This document shows, one piece after another, positions 1-12,310 of a stretch of 64,000 bases of DNA. The notes under the pieces were generated by a model, which saw only the letters and a list, made by a program, of their open reading frames with translations, searched no databases and was not told the origin of the DNA. The stretch's first letter is position 1. The number at the start of each line of letters is the position of its first letter. Location of the stretch: positions 29,528,042 to 29,592,041 of the forward strand of contig CM060734.1 of assembly GCA_030704615.1 (NCBI GenBank), written 5' to 3'. The position numbers were made by a program, and so were the translations under genes. This stretch comes from Takakia lepidozioides. Taxonomy: Eukaryota > Streptophyta > Takakiopsida > Takakiales > Takakiaceae.

Positions 1-380
1 ACTGTCCGATCCTGCTGGCGAAAGCACCAAAAATCCCCGTACCAGATTTAGTATGTCCCAACAATGATGCCCGGTACGTTAGGTAACAGACATGAAGAAT
101 GACTTTTCTGCTGTAGGTCTGGAGGTCTTTGATTTGTGAAAGGTTTTCGATCTGTGAAAGGTTTAGTTAATTCATCAAGGGCTTGGAGAAGGAGAAGACG
201 ACGAGAGAGAAGGGAGTCGATTAGGGCACGCTGGAACGCTGGACCATGTATAATATGGATGTAGAAAATTAAATTTGGATGAGAATATGAATCATGCCTT
301 CACGTTCACTGTCCGATCCTGCTGGAGCACCAAAATCCCCGTACTAGATTGCGTATGTCCCAACAATGATGCCCGGTACG
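1..380. repeat. Local direct repeat, two copies, one split by the gypsy insertion
   Basis: Bases 1-85 and 308-380 are near-identical (both begin actgtccgatcctgctgg and reach gcccggtacg). In the first copy gtacg continues into ttaggtaa. In the second copy gtacg is followed by the LTR element, and the same ttaggtaa continuation resumes after the element at 6553. The first copy therefore shows the uninterrupted target sequence. The ~220 bases between the copies hold no recognisable gene. Confidence 0.85.
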
Positions 381-1091
381 TGTAAAGGATCTGACTCTCT
401 TTTCTTTGTCCAACTATGACAAAATTTCAGGCGCTTTGCTTGGTTTGCTGTTCACAGGGAATTTACCAAAACTCCAAGGAAAACTGATTGCTCGGGATTT
501 TGTTTCAACCGGACTCTCATCTATATCTGAAATCCAGCCAAGGCCCTATTCTTATTCCACTTCCCTCATTTACAAATTCACAGATCGATCAAGTGATCGT
601 CACTCCTACTCTGGCCTGATTCCTTGTTCAAAAGATCTCCCTGTCAACCTATGTACTCATCTCATGCCATTCTATCTATGCACAGTACTGGACTACGATG
701 TCCAGTCCGCCCCTCCACCACACTGTGCATCAACTCATTCTATCACCATAGACCAGTGCAGATCGATCATTTTTCTTCTTCTCACGACCTCTTTTTCTGC
801 TCACCAAAAAGCACAGCACCGGCTACGTCCGGTCCACCCAGCCACCACGCCATGCTACGCTAGTTTCCTGTCAATACAGATCTGCTCTAGATGCCTGTAC
901 ACCATCATTCTTTTCTCTTCTCCACACTTGCCATCTCCAAGCCCACTTTCTTAAATCCCTAATCGTGGATCTGTTCGTGAACGCGAGCCTGCTCCATTCG
1001 ACCTGCAACTGTCAGTTTGGCGGTCTTCTAGCAGTCACTTGCTTCGCCAAACTGGTCGACAGGTCTTGATCTTTGTTCAAGGCACCTAACA
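381..1091 (-). repeat. 3' LTR of the gypsy element (711 bp)
   Basis: Begins TG and ends CA on the plus strand and matches 5805-6547 apart from about nine transitions and one 32-bp duplication. Several short open frames inside it are shadows without family resemblance. Confidence 0.93.
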
Positions 1092-3875
1092 AACTCCCCC
1101 TCCCAAAGACAGGTCATTGTCCTCAATGACAGGAAATGAGGGGTAACTCAATGTCAATTCATTTTCCTTCTCCCAAGTAGCTTCTGTCTCTGGGTAATGC
1201 AACCACTTAATCAAATGTTCTTTCCAAGAACGGTTGCACAGGTGCTTTACTCGCATTTCTAGAATCTTTTCGGGTTCAGCCATCAGCTAACCATCATTCA
1301 TGGCTTGAGGCAACGTCGGCAAGATGTGTGATGAGTCCGACATATACCTTCGAAGAAGACTGATATGGAAAGTTTTATGGATCTTCCATGTTGGAGGCAG
1401 GTCCAACTCATAGGCCACTGTGCCATGGCGTTCCAGGATTTTAAACGGACCACAAAATCTTGGTGACAACTTATAACACTTGCCTAGTCTTAGATTGCTT
1501 CTTTTAGGTGTAACTTTCAAAAACACCATATCACCAATGGCAAATTCACGAAAAGTCCTACACTTATCAGCAAAGAACTTGGCCCGTTCTTGTGCAGCCT
1601 GCATACTACGCTTCACCAGATCTAGGACAGAGTGGATCTCTTTGATTCTGTCATTCACGCTTTGCACATTTGATGGTGGTGTGATAAGCGAAGCAGGAGC
1701 TAAGCAATCTCGTCCATATAAAGCTTCAAATGGGCTCATGCCAATGGCACTGTGGAAATGCTTGTTATAAGCAAATTCCACCATATACAGATATTGTTCC
1801 CAAGAGGACTGTCTTTCACCAACGTACATTCTCAACATATCTTCAATTGTACGGTTGGTCCTTTCTGTTTGGGCATCTGTTTCTGGGTGAAAGGCCGTAC
1901 TCAATTTCACCTTGGTTCCCAATTTCTTAAACAAGTCAATCCAAAAATGACTTGTGAACTTTGAGTCCCTGTCACAAATAATCTCCCGAGGCAGACCATG
2001 GATCTTGAATATCTCTTTCATGTACAAGGATGCAACATCAGATGCCGTAGCACTCATCCTTGTAGGTATCAAGTGGGCTATCTTAGACAGCCTATCTACA
2101 ACCACCATGATACTGTCATGGCCACTTCTGGTCCTGGGCAATGCCACAATGAAATCCATACTAATGGACTCCCAATTCCATCCAGGAACAGATAATGGTT
2201 GTAATAATCCAGGAGGTCTGACTCTCTCTGACTTCGAAACCTGACATGGGAAACATTTCTGCACATATTCTTTAATTTCTCTCTTCATACCCGGCCAAAA
2301 ATAGTGCTTCCGTATTGACCAATAGGTTCTCTGAAAGCCCGGGTGTCCAGAGATTGGAATATTGTGACTGTCATGAATAATGCGCAATCTCAAGTCTGGA
2401 ATCAGGGGAACACAAAGCCGACCATTATAAAATAACACCCCATCTCTCAAGAGGTATGGCCGGTACTTCTCTTTCTCAATAGAAGTTCTCTGATCACAAG
2501 ACAAACTCTTTAATGGCTCTTTGAAGAATTCATCGACCTCATACTGACCTTTAATGTCTTGAAATATAGTGCTACTGACGCATGAGACAACATTAACGTG
2601 TAATGGTCTCCTAGAAAGTGCATCAGCAATCACATTTTCTCTCCCTTTGACATACTTTAGGTCATAATGGAACTGCTGAAGCAGTTCTGACCACCTGATC
2701 TGCCTCTGACTCAAATGAGGTTGCGTGGTCAAATATTTTAAACTCTGATGGTCAGTCTCTATCACAAAATCAACTGGAAGCAGGTAATGCCTCCATATCT
2801 TCAGAGCATGAACTATTGCCAATAGTTCCTTTTCATGAGTGGGATAATTCTTTTCTGCTAGACTGATCTTTCGAGATTCATAGGCAATCACTTGCCCATC
2901 TTGCATCAGCACAGCTCCAATAGCAAGATCACTTGCATCAGTACACAGTACTATTGCTCCCTTCGTAGGATCGAGCAATTTCAGTACAGGAGCATGTGTT
3001 AAGGCATACTTCAACATCTCGAAACTGTTATCACAATCTCTTGTCCAAACATCCTTCAAGCTTACAGGACTCGAGTCCTTAAGCAGGTCAGTCAATGGGG
3101 TTGCAATCTGTGAAAAAGATTTAACAAACTTTCGTAGGAAGCTAGCAAACCCAATAAAGCTCCTGACCTCAGTCTTATCACTTGGTTTAGGCCATTCAAC
3201 CACTGTCTAGACTTTCTTAGGATCAATTGAAATTCCATCTTTGGAAATACAAAATCCCAAGTAATCCATGTGGTCTACAAAGAACTCACACTTGCTTCTC
3301 TTAGCAAACAGGTGGTTCTCTCTTAGTATGTCTAAAACCAAGCGTAAATGCAGTTCATGTTCTTCCTCAGACTTCGAGTATATTAGTATATCATCCATGT
3401 AGACTAAAACCATCTTCCCCAAATATTTCTGGAACAGAGAGTTCATCAGATAAGTAAATGTTGCTGGAGCATTTGTGAGCCCAAATGGCATTACCAAGAA
3501 TTCATAATGATCAAAACGAGATCGAAATCCTGTCTTTGGTATATCAGAATTCTTGATCCGTATCTGATGATATCCAGACCGAAGATCAAGTTTTGAAAAA
3601 ACTTGACTCCCATATAGATAGTCAAACAAATCGTCCACACGAGGTAAAGGGAACTTATTCTTGATGGTGACCTTATTCAACCATCTATAGTCCACACACA
3701 GTCTCAAAGTTCCGTCTTTCTTCTTCTTAAACATTACAGGGGCACCCCAAGGGGATTTACTTGGACGTATATACCCCTTTTCCAACAAGTCATTCAACTG
3801 CCTTTCTAATTCTTCATTTTCTGCAATTGAATGCCTGTACGGTGCCCTTGCAACCGGTACAGCATCTGACATCAA
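1086..3875 (-). pseudogene. Gypsy pol: reverse transcriptase, RNase H, integrase, chromodomain-like tail
   Basis: One reading frame interrupted by two TAG codons, at 3204-3206 and 1284-1286. Segment 3207-3875 is reverse transcriptase, with LDLRSGYH and the catalytic YMDD at residues 159-162 of that segment. Segment 1287-3203 begins with the RT connection, then RNase H (TDASDLAIGAVLMQ), the integrase HHCC zinc-binding region (about residues 279-323) and the DDE core with HPETDAQTERTNR. The last segment (1086-1283) resembles a chromodomain (KEHLIKWLHYPETEATWE), the module that directs chromoviral integration to heterochromatin. Both TAG codons sit where relatives commonly have Gln, so CAG to TAG is the simplest explanation. 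Confidence 0.93.
1092..1107 (-). other. Polypurine tract of the gypsy element
   Basis: On the minus strand this is a purine-rich run (TTTGGGAGGGGGAGTT) directly before the 3' LTR, the expected site for plus-strand DNA priming. Confidence 0.85.
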
Positions 3876-5695
3876 CTCGATTGCATGATCAACCTCCCGT
3901 TAGGGGGCATCCCAGGGAGCTCATCAGGAAACATATCTTTATATTCATTCAGGACCAGGCTAAGTCTGGGATGTGACTTCCCTTCTCCCTGATTTGTTTC
4001 CAAGATCTCATGCAAGCTAACAGCAAAAAGCTGAGCATTTCCCTTCCGGATACATCTCTTCATTTGAATAGCTGACAAAACAGGTATATTGGGAAGAGCT
4101 CTAATACCTTTGATATTGAATCCCTTCCCGTTGGGCAAGGTACCACTAACCAGTCCGGATTTGCAAGCCACCACAGCATCAACCGGATCCAGCCACCACA
4201 TGCCAAGGATGCAGTCGTACCGAGCTCCCTCCCAGACCTCGAAGTCAGCCATAGTCCATACTCCTTGCATGTCCATTGGTACCTTTGGGATGTGTTTGTG
4301 CGTAGAATCCACGCCACCATCTGGTAACAAGATTTGACAGGGTTGCATGTCTTCTTGAACTAGTCCCAATTTGTCAACAAAATCCTTTGACAACAGGTTG
4401 TGAGTGCTGCCAGTATCAATCAGCACTTGAGTGGGAATTCCAGCCACTCTCCCATGAACCCGTATCACACTGGGGTCATGCTCTATTTGGTCTCCAATGA
4501 TAGCTGCAGAAACCCGCACATTAGGACCTTTCCCATTTTCTTGTCCTGATTTCTCTCTAGTTTCAACAACCACATAAGGTTCTGTAGGTCCTTCAACTGT
4601 TAAGGCGGCTGTCTGTCGAGCCTGACGAGAATTTGGGTACTTCATACACTCAGCAGTTCTGTGTCCAGGTTCATGGCACAAGAAACACAAACCCTTACGC
4701 TTGTGTTCTTCCTGTTCTTTGAAACTGAGCCTTGGGGGAGCCCTCATTGGCGGTCTCCGTATAGTTTGATCCCCCGCCTTCTTAAACGGTTTAAATCTCT
4801 TCCAATTCCCTCTCTTCGCTGGTGACTGCCAAGGACCAGATGATCTAGGCTTGAACTCGGCCGTGCCACGGGCAAAGTTCGAAGAACGTTGTGCCCTTAC
4901 TTCATTCTCAAAATTGCAGGCCAAACGATATGCTTCTGCCTCTGTACGAGGGTTGTGGGCTTTGACCTTAAATTTGAGAGAATCACTGAGGCCATCGACA
5001 AAAAAAATCAACTCTGTCCTCTTCACTCAACGAGGGGAAATAACTGGCATGGGTTTCAAATCTCGTCTTAAACTCTCCCACGCTCATAGTCTCTTGTCTC
5101 AGTCTGAACAATTCAACTTTCATCTTGTGTGCATAGTCGCCAGGTAGGTAATGGGCTAAGAACAGTGTCTTAAACATAGCCCAACTACCCACATATGGTT
5201 TCTTGTGTTCACGGCGTTCCTGCTTCTGACGCGACCACCATAGCTTGGCGGCATCACGGAGCTATAGAGCAGCTGTCTGTATCTTGGCTTCCTCTGAATA
5301 ATCGTCCTCAAAGAACTCTTCTAAGGTATCCAAGAAAGACAATATTTCTTCAGGCTTGACAGATGGCTTACCATAGAATTCTGGCCCAATCTTCTGATCT
5401 CCCTGGTGACATCCTTGCTTCTTTTCATCTTGGCCTCATGGGAGTCAGCCTTAGATTCGTCCTCATTCAGTGGCTCACTCACAGGCAGCTCCCTAGATCG
5501 CTTGTCAGTTTGAGTTTGTGTAGGGGCCAACTTCTGTATCTCAGATCGAATCAAAGTACCTAAGGCCTCCATTTACTGCTGGGAAAATAACTGACTTCCA
5601 TGTTCGCGATCTGAAGCTCGGTGCAGACTGGCCGCATCTGAGCGCTCACGATCTCCAGCCATTTCACTATCTTGATCGTCGTCACCAGGTTGCAT
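3872..5695 (-). pseudogene. Gypsy gag and aspartic protease
   Basis: The likely start is the ATG at 5693-5695. The capsid-like part includes DAAKLWWSRQ and the segment at 4983-5192. A CCHC knuckle follows (CFLCHEPGHRTAEC), then the protease active site LIDTGSTHNLLS. Lesions seen: an in-frame TAA just before the ATG at 5572, a 1-base frameshift near 5340, an in-frame TAG near 5264, one extra base in an A8 run at 5000-5007, and a 1-base shift at about 3895-3900 where protease should pass into reverse transcriptase. The two stops are each one C-to-T change from a Gln codon. Confidence 0.9.
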
Positions 5696-5790
5696 GCTCA
5701 CAGAGCCGAACGAGATCTGGCTCATTCACACGATTACCCTACTTCTGGAAATTGCGAAATCCACAATCTGTTCTGCCCGATCGCAAACCA

Positions 5791-5802
5791 GCTCTGATAC
5801 CA
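5791..5802 (-). other. Primer-binding site (initiator-Met tRNA), gypsy element
   Basis: The minus strand reads TGGTATCAGAGC two bases inside the 5' LTR. This matches the 3' end of plant initiator-Met tRNA and is the commonest plant LTR-element primer site. Confidence 0.93.
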
Positions 5803-5804
5803 CT

Positions 5805-6547
5805 TGTAAAGGATCTGACTCTCTTTTCTTTGTCCAACTATGAGATCTGACTCTCTTTTCTTTGTCCAACTATGACAAAATTTCAGGCGTTTTGCTTGGT
5901 TTGCTGTTCACAGGGAATTTACCAAAACTCTAGGGAAAACTGATTGCTCGGGATTTTGTTTCAACCGGACTCTCATCTATATCTGAAATCCAGCCAAGGC
6001 CCTATTCTTATTCCACTTCCCTCATTTACAAATTCACAGATCGATCAAGTGATCGTCACTCCTACTCTGGCCTGATTCCTTGTTCAAAAGATCTTCCTGT
6101 CAACCTATGTACTCATCTCATGCCATTCTATCTATGCACAGTACTGGACTACGATGTCCAGTCCGCCCCTCCACCACACCGTGCATCAACTCATTCTATC
6201 ACCATAGACCAGTGCAGACCGATCATTTTTCTTCTTCTCACGACCTCTTTTTCTGCTCACCAAAAAGCACAGCACCGGCTACGTCCGGTCCACCCAGCCA
6301 CCACGCCATGCTATGCTAGTTTCCTGTCAATACAGATCTGCTCTAGATGCCTGTACACCATCATTCTTTTCTCTTCTCCACACTTGCCATCTCCAAGCCC
6401 ACTTTCTTAAATCCCTAATCGTGGATCTGTTCGTGAACGCGAGCCTGCTCCATTCGACCTGCAACTGTCAGTTCGGCGGTCTTCTAGCAGTCACTTGCTT
6501 CGCCAAACTGGTCGACAGGTCTCGATCTTTGTTCAAGGCACCTAACA
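5805..6547 (-). repeat. 5' LTR of the gypsy element (743 bp) with internal 32-bp duplication
   Basis: Same sequence as 381-1091 except that a 32-bp block starting gatctgactctctttt is present twice in tandem near 5812-5875, which accounts exactly for the length difference (743 versus 711). Confidence 0.93.
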
Positions 6548-6552
6548 GTACG

Positions 6553-8060
6553 TTAGGTAAGTCAATGGATGGGTTTATGTTTAGGGTGGTCTCATTCATT
6601 GCATGCAACCCACTCACCTAATAGTCTTTCCTTTTGATATTGTGATCTCTTCTGGAAAACAGAATTCTAGACAAATCTGAAAGCGTTCACAGGTGTAGCT
6701 GATGCAGGAGATCTAGGAGGGGTTTGATAAGTTTCCATTGGCATCTGTGCTTCTTAGGATTGCTCTGCTGTGACGATGAGAAACCTTAAGCTGATGAGGG
6801 CTTGGCCAGAAGTGGCCAGAAGTGTGGGGTTTCTGAAGCTGCGTGCCCATTTATCAAGCTAAGTTCCATGTTGTATAAGCTTTTATTCTCGTCTCATTCA
6901 TTGCATGCAACCCACTCGTTGAGTAGTCTTCCCTTCTGATATTGTGATGTCTTCTGCAAGATAGAATGCTTATCATGTGGGATTGTTTGGGGCTGTTGGG
7001 TAGCAGATGTACTGGAGCAGCTGTGTGGAACATAAGCGTTGTGGTAAAAGTAGAACACACTGCATATTATTTTCCTTACTTGCTTTGCAGCAACAGGTTA
7101 GTCTATGTGTTGGGCTTTGCAACTTACATGCAGGGTTGTGGGTGCCAAGAAAGCTGGGGTAGCAGGCCTTTAACATTGGCATGTTCTAGTTTTTTAGAGG
7201 TGGTGGTCTCATTCATTGCATGCAACCCACTCACTGAGTAGTCTTTCCTTTTGATATTGTGATGTCTTCTGTAAGACATAATGCTAGATCACAAATCTGA
7301 AAGCATTCTGAACAGGTGTAGCTGATGTGGGAGATCTAGGAGGGGTTTCATAAGTTTCCAATGGCATGTGTGCTTCTTAGGATTGACAGCAGTAATCTGC
7401 TGTGACGATGAGAAACCGAGGGCTTGGCCAGAAGTGGGGTTTCTGAAGCTGCATGCCCATTTAACAAGCTTGTTGATTTATGCATGGTGTGTGAGGAAAT
7501 TCTGGAATCTTGTTCTGTCAAGGTGAGAAGTGTCTCCTTTATGTTGATTTGGTTGTACTTTATTTTCACTAGCAGGCTGCACAAGAGCTTCTGCATGAGT
7601 AGGTGGGCATTATATATGTATGTCCTTTCAGCTTTCAACCCCATATCAAGGATCTCAACAATGCTTGGGAAATTACGAATGTATTACAGATTAAGGGTTG
7701 ATTCTGAGTGTCTTGTCGTGGATTGTCTACTAGTGAAGGTGAACTTGAGTCTGGAGCATGACTCGGAAGAATTGGCTTTGTCACATCGTTGTAAAGTAGG
7801 CCGGGCCCTATCCTACTTCCCTTAGTGTTTCCTTTTGCTAGTACGCAGAATTAGAGACTTTTCAGTCCTCACCATGGATGGATGAAAGGAAATACGAATG
7901 GATGAACAATGAGATCGTCACAACTCGAACTATGGTGGGATCGTGGGCTGGCGGGATACTGGAAAAGCTCGTAGAAGTATAGAGTCATCAGCGTTGAAGT
8001 CCTCATTTGGATTTATGTGTACTCTTTTTTAGTTAGCATTGCGTGTTTGAATAGAGTGAC
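6553..8060. repeat. Non-coding stretch with diverged direct repeats (~620 bp period)
   Basis: The block 6583-6870 recurs diverged at 7204-7480; both contain ctcattcattgcatgcaacc, gatctaggaggggttt and tttctgaagctgc. A shorter third copy of the opening lies at about 6893-6970. Open frames here are short and resemble nothing known. The stretch could be intronic or flanking sequence of the decayed gene at 8061, but no splice chain links them. Confidence 0.65.
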
Positions 8061-9420
8061 ATGTTGTTTCGAAATCTTACTGCGGAGAGGTTGAGTGGAG
8101 GCGCTGTTGGTAGGAATGTGAAAAGAAGATTGATCATTGAAAATGATGTGCCAGAGACTTTAGCTCAGGCTGAAGTCTCACCAGAATCTGCAAGCGAAGA
8201 GCAATTGCAAGGCACAAATGAGATTCCATCTGGTAGGTAACTAGCAGCTCCACTTTGTCGATCAAAATTAAGTCAAAATTGTTGGCATCAAAGAATCCAA
8301 TCTTTGCTATTCTATTTAATCTGTTTTAATCCTTAGAATTGGTTGTGAAAATCTTGCAGCAGATCGCACCAATCAGCTCGCTGCTGGTGACCGCATCCTA
8401 CTTCAGTCGTTGAAGAGAGTCACCCAAGAGCAACGGAAACAAATATCAGATTTGAGCGAGAGCGTCCGCATGGCCTTAGAGATTACAAGGGTTCTCCCCG
8501 AGTACCTTGATTGGGAATACATCAAGGTACATCTCTGTAGCTCTTTTTTCACTGTGCATGTACAGATCTTGATCTTTGTTACAACATTACCTTCACGTTG
8601 TTGCTTGAGCACTTGTGTAGAAAAAAATGGCTGTCGTGGCCCGGGAGCTGATCCTTGGATTCAGAGACGATGGCACTATCTACCCAACCTATATCCCTAT
8701 CAGAGATGCTATTTTTGACTTTGTTTGGCGTTGACGCGTCTGACCGCGTTGGCCAGCAACGTCTATTCTTGAAGCATTGGGGTTCTCAAACAGATTAGAA
8801 GGGAGGTTTACAAAAGCCGATTCTACGCTACATGAGAGATTACAGAGGGAAACTAACAAGTTTATTGCGTGAGGAATTGTACTATAAGATTAAGCTTCCA
8901 AAACAAAACAAAAAAACTAATGAGGAGCAGGGGTTGACTTGGAAAATGGGACTGGATGCTTTATTGGAGAGTGATGCTTGGCGCATTAGAGGGAGTGATC
9001 CTTTTGGTTGAGATGTTGTTCACTCTGCAGTTGCTGTGGTTATGAAAGGCCCACACCACGATGATCAACCCGTTGAAGTCACACTTGAACAGGCGGGATT
9101 TTTTTTCCATGTGGTAAGTTGAGATAAGTATGTTGTGAATATAGATTCTGTTTGCATAATCAATCATGGAAATTCTGACGCATATAATAAGTGTGAATGT
9201 ATGCTCTTATGTCATCAACTAGTATTGATACAATGTTTATGTCTTCCTGCTGATGGAGCTTGTTATGCAAGGCAAGACGTTGGATGCTGGAAATCATCTT
9301 TGGGATTACCAGCATATGAAGAAAGCATAAGCCTTTCTTGCTCGATCCAGTGGAAATATGAGAAGAGTCCTGATCGTTGACAAGGATGGAGAAGACAAAC
9401 ATTTGGCCATGGAGGAATAG
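8061..9420 (+). pseudogene. Decayed multi-exon gene of unknown family
   Basis: The first three exons join in phase with canonical borders: 8061-8232 (ATG start), 8360-8526 and 8621-8734. Together they give about 150 residues with a central acidic stretch and a helical Leu-rich part (SLKRVTQEQRKQISDL), ending FDFVWR. The frame then meets TGA at 8732 and again at 8741, but continues with protein-like sequence (ILEALGFSNRLEG) to about 8870. Further coding-like pieces lie at about 8850-9020, 9027-9113 (ending at a perfect GTAAGT donor) and 9255-9420 (MRRVLIVDKDGEDKHLAMEE, one in-frame TAA). I do not recognise the family. It may instead be a functional 150-residue gene ending at 8734. Confidence 0.45.
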
Positions 9421-11500
9421 CACCTGCTGCATATAATTCCTTTGTAGCTTGTAACATTTCTTGGATGGAAAATAGATGTAAAGTAGAAACTAAACATTCT
9501 TGAAAAGATTCCTTTGTTGCATTGCAAGGTGAGAACATGTGAACTTCGATGGTTGAACAACTGAACTCATCGAATTGAACTGATTTCTTTTCTTTTTTCA
9601 GGGCTTCTTGTTTCATCTATTCAGTACGTTACTTGGGAGAGAGGATCATTTGATTGCCTAATTGAGGAGCTATTGCATGCATGCACCCCGATCCTGGGAT
9701 TCTTAAGAGTGGTTGAGAGATTTGGTTCGCAGGTTGCCGCCTACGATCAGCTCCAGAGTTGGCCCACCTACGCCTCCTTCACACCGAATGACTGGTTATT
9801 TTGTTGGACGAGGTCTCTCTCTTATGGATTACCTGCTGTTTAGTTCTAGGAATACTACTGCTATCTTATGGAGGAAAGACTTGCAGTTTCCCTCTGGGAA
9901 CATGTCTCCTTTCTAAGTCAACCCTGTTATTGCTTCCAATACAGTGTATCTATTTTTCAGTAAATCACGCTCCTTATCGCACATCCCCAGCTTAATCATG
10001 TAGGTATCGTCCTGGTTCTTGAAGGGAAGGCAGGTAAGTCTGCTTGAGCTGTGATAAAGGCAGTTAATGGGGATGAGCTCATATATTGAACAGGAGCAAG
10101 CTGAGGATGATGCTGTGCTGCTGGGTGCCAAGTTCTGTTCCGACACCTTTGCAAGCATCCAACTCAAGTCTGTTGAGAATGGCCTCGATTACTGCAGCTT
10201 CTATGCTAGGATCTCTTCTTCATCCCTATGAGTAGGTTCGAACTTGAAGTGTGTGGAGTGCTTGTGTCACTTCCATGGGATTTCAAGCTATCCTGTCTCT
10301 GGTCATCTTAGGATTGTACAGACTACAGTGCCTCGGTTTTGAGCTCTGGATTGATGGAGTATGAAGAAGATGGGGTTGCTTGAGTATTTGGATGTGAGTT
10401 GTGTGCTACATATATGCTCGGCAGAGAATAAGAGAGGTGAACATGGGCAGGTTGGATAAGAAAGGGGAGGTGGAGATGCAAGGGCAGCAGAACCATGTGA
10501 AGCAGCAACTCATGTGACTGTGATGATGCTGGCGACTCCCTACCGCTAGTGCTTTGGGATGATGAGATTGTTGTCTCCAATCTCTTGAGATATGCCACTG
10601 TTCAAGGAAGTTAGCAAACAATCACTCATTTTGGCCTCAAATTCAAAATTGGAGGACCTTGTAGCCATTTCAAGGACATGGCCTTCTTCCTTTTCAGTAG
10701 CTAAACACTTTTGGTGAAAGAACTATGTTCAAATTTTGAGGTTTAGTAGTACCAAAGTTTGGTGCCCCTAAGTTATGTATACCGCATAGTAGAAAATTCC
10801 TATGATAATGGGTTTTTCTGGTTTTGCAGGTCTACTGTCCTTTTTGCATTCTTCCATACCTTACATAAGCACAAGAAAATCCCTGATAAGACCTTCACAT
10901 GTTATGGGTGTGAAAATGAGTCCATTTTGGGACATTTGAACCTTGTGCTATTCAAGACTCCTTTAGGACCCCTTAAACTTGTCAAATCACAAAAAAATTT
11001 ATATGGGCATGACAAGAACTTCAAGGGCTTTCCAATGATATAATGTGTATGTGGTTTCATACTGAACTCGATATCCTAAATTTGGATCGATTGTGCCATA
11101 TGTGCTGGAAAACAATTTGTGACGTCTTTTTTGGGTCCTATTAGTGTGCTTTGACCCTTTGAACTTCTTGTCTGTGAACAACGTATAGCTTATCAGGGAA
11201 AAGAGCTGAGAAGAGAGATGTGAAGCGCATAATAAGTAACGAGCAGCTTAGATAGTCGACGGCCATCGATAAGAGTGGTATGAGTGAGAGTCCACTTCCT
11301 TATTGACATTAGCATTCCATCCACACATCCAGCAACTGCAGTCACTATCACACCAACATGATCCTCTCCAAGACTCTCACCGAGAATAGTCTCCTCAGGA
11401 TAGCATGCCTCAATCATGCCCTGGCCAATAACGTCATTCTCATCATTAAGAAGCCTGCACATGCGTTGACACCAAGCATCTCGTCCGAGTATTTCTTATT
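9421..11500. other. No gene recognised
   Basis: Only short open frames without recognisable motifs. Part of this may be the 3' flank of the gene at 8061-9420. At 11015-11042 the phrase aagggctttccaatgatata belongs to the same short motif family found in the tandem arrays at 11.6-12.3 and 13.9-14.5 kb. Confidence 0.4.
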
Positions 11501-11540
11501 ATTTACTAGCAAAATCCAAACAAAAAAAAAACCTATGATA

Positions 11541-11570
11541 ACACACACACACACATATATATATATAATT
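11541..11570. repeat. (AC)n-(AT)n microsatellite
   Basis: Consecutive acacacacacaca and tatatatatata runs. A second copy of the surrounding repeat at about 11850 lacks the expansion. Confidence 0.8.
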
Positions 11571-11574
11571 AAAT

Positions 11575-12310
11575 ATGATTATCAATATATGAGGCAAGGT
11601 AGTTTGTTTTGTTTTGTTTTGTAGCGTTGAGATGTCCCAAACTGCGGGGCCTAACCCTGGTGCTTGGTACCGTTGGAAAGCCCTCGATGAGGAGGGGTGC
11701 ACCGACTTGGTCTCATAATTTTTGGTCTTGGACTCAGATGACACTGGATACTTGAGCCAACTACACAGGCTACCCTAGTTTCATATTAAATTCAAACCCA
11801 TTTGATTTTTTACCAGCAAAATCCAAAAATTACATAAAGTAAACATGGTAACATATATACATAAATATAATTAAATATAATTATCAATATATGAAGCAAG
11901 GTAGTTTGTTTTGTTGTGTTTTGTTTCGTTTTGTAGCATTGAGATGTCACAAACCGCAAGGCCCCAGCCTTGGTGCTTGGTATCGTTGGAAAGCCCTCGA
12001 TGAGGAGGGGTGCACCGGCTTGGTCTCATGATTTCTGGACTTGCGGTGTGGGAGATATGGAATTTCAAGTACTTTTGGTTGCTGGAAATTCGCGAAAAAT
12101 AGCAAAGCAGTCTTTCCTGCAACAATGATTGGCCCTTCAATTGTCTTTTGTGCCCGTGGACATAAATATAACTCGGGTTTTTTTAAAACACTGACGTTCA
12201 CAATATTGTTTGTAGTGTCATTGAGATCTCCCAAACCACATGACCTTTGGCCACGATTTTGATAACGTTGGAAAGCCCTCGATGATTAAGGGTGCCGACT
12301 TGGCATATAA
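11575..12310. repeat. Tandem array, about 305-bp period, three degenerate copies
   Basis: Copies at about 11595-11730, 11895-12035 and 12215-12310 share gttggaaagccctcgatga, a preceding cattgagatgtc-like phrase and (in two) a gttttgttttg run. Interleaved segments such as tacttttggttgctggaaattcg also occur twice (12070 and 12400). No coding potential. Confidence 0.75.

Larger units (their letters stand above)
381..6547 (-). mobile_element. Ty3/gypsy LTR retrotransposon with chromodomain-like tail, decayed but young
   Basis: A complete element: 3' LTR (381-1091), polypurine tract, pol, gag-protease, primer-binding site and 5' LTR (5805-6547), all read on the minus strand. The 5-bp target duplication gtacg flanks it (376-380 and 6548-6552). 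The LTRs differ by about nine transitions over 711 aligned bases (about 1.3%), so insertion was fairly recent. Domain order is gag, CCHC knuckle, aspartic protease, reverse transcriptase, RNase H, integrase and a C-terminal chromodomain-like segment, which is the order of plant chromoviruses. It carries several interior stops and three frameshifts, so this copy cannot make its own polyprotein. Confidence 0.95.

Noticed and set aside
406-954. 182-codon frame on the plus strand in the left LTR
   Set aside because: It lies wholly inside an LTR, is repeated broken in the other LTR and resembles no protein.
1480-2244. Plus-strand frames opposite gypsy pol
   Set aside because: Antisense shadows of the integrase region.
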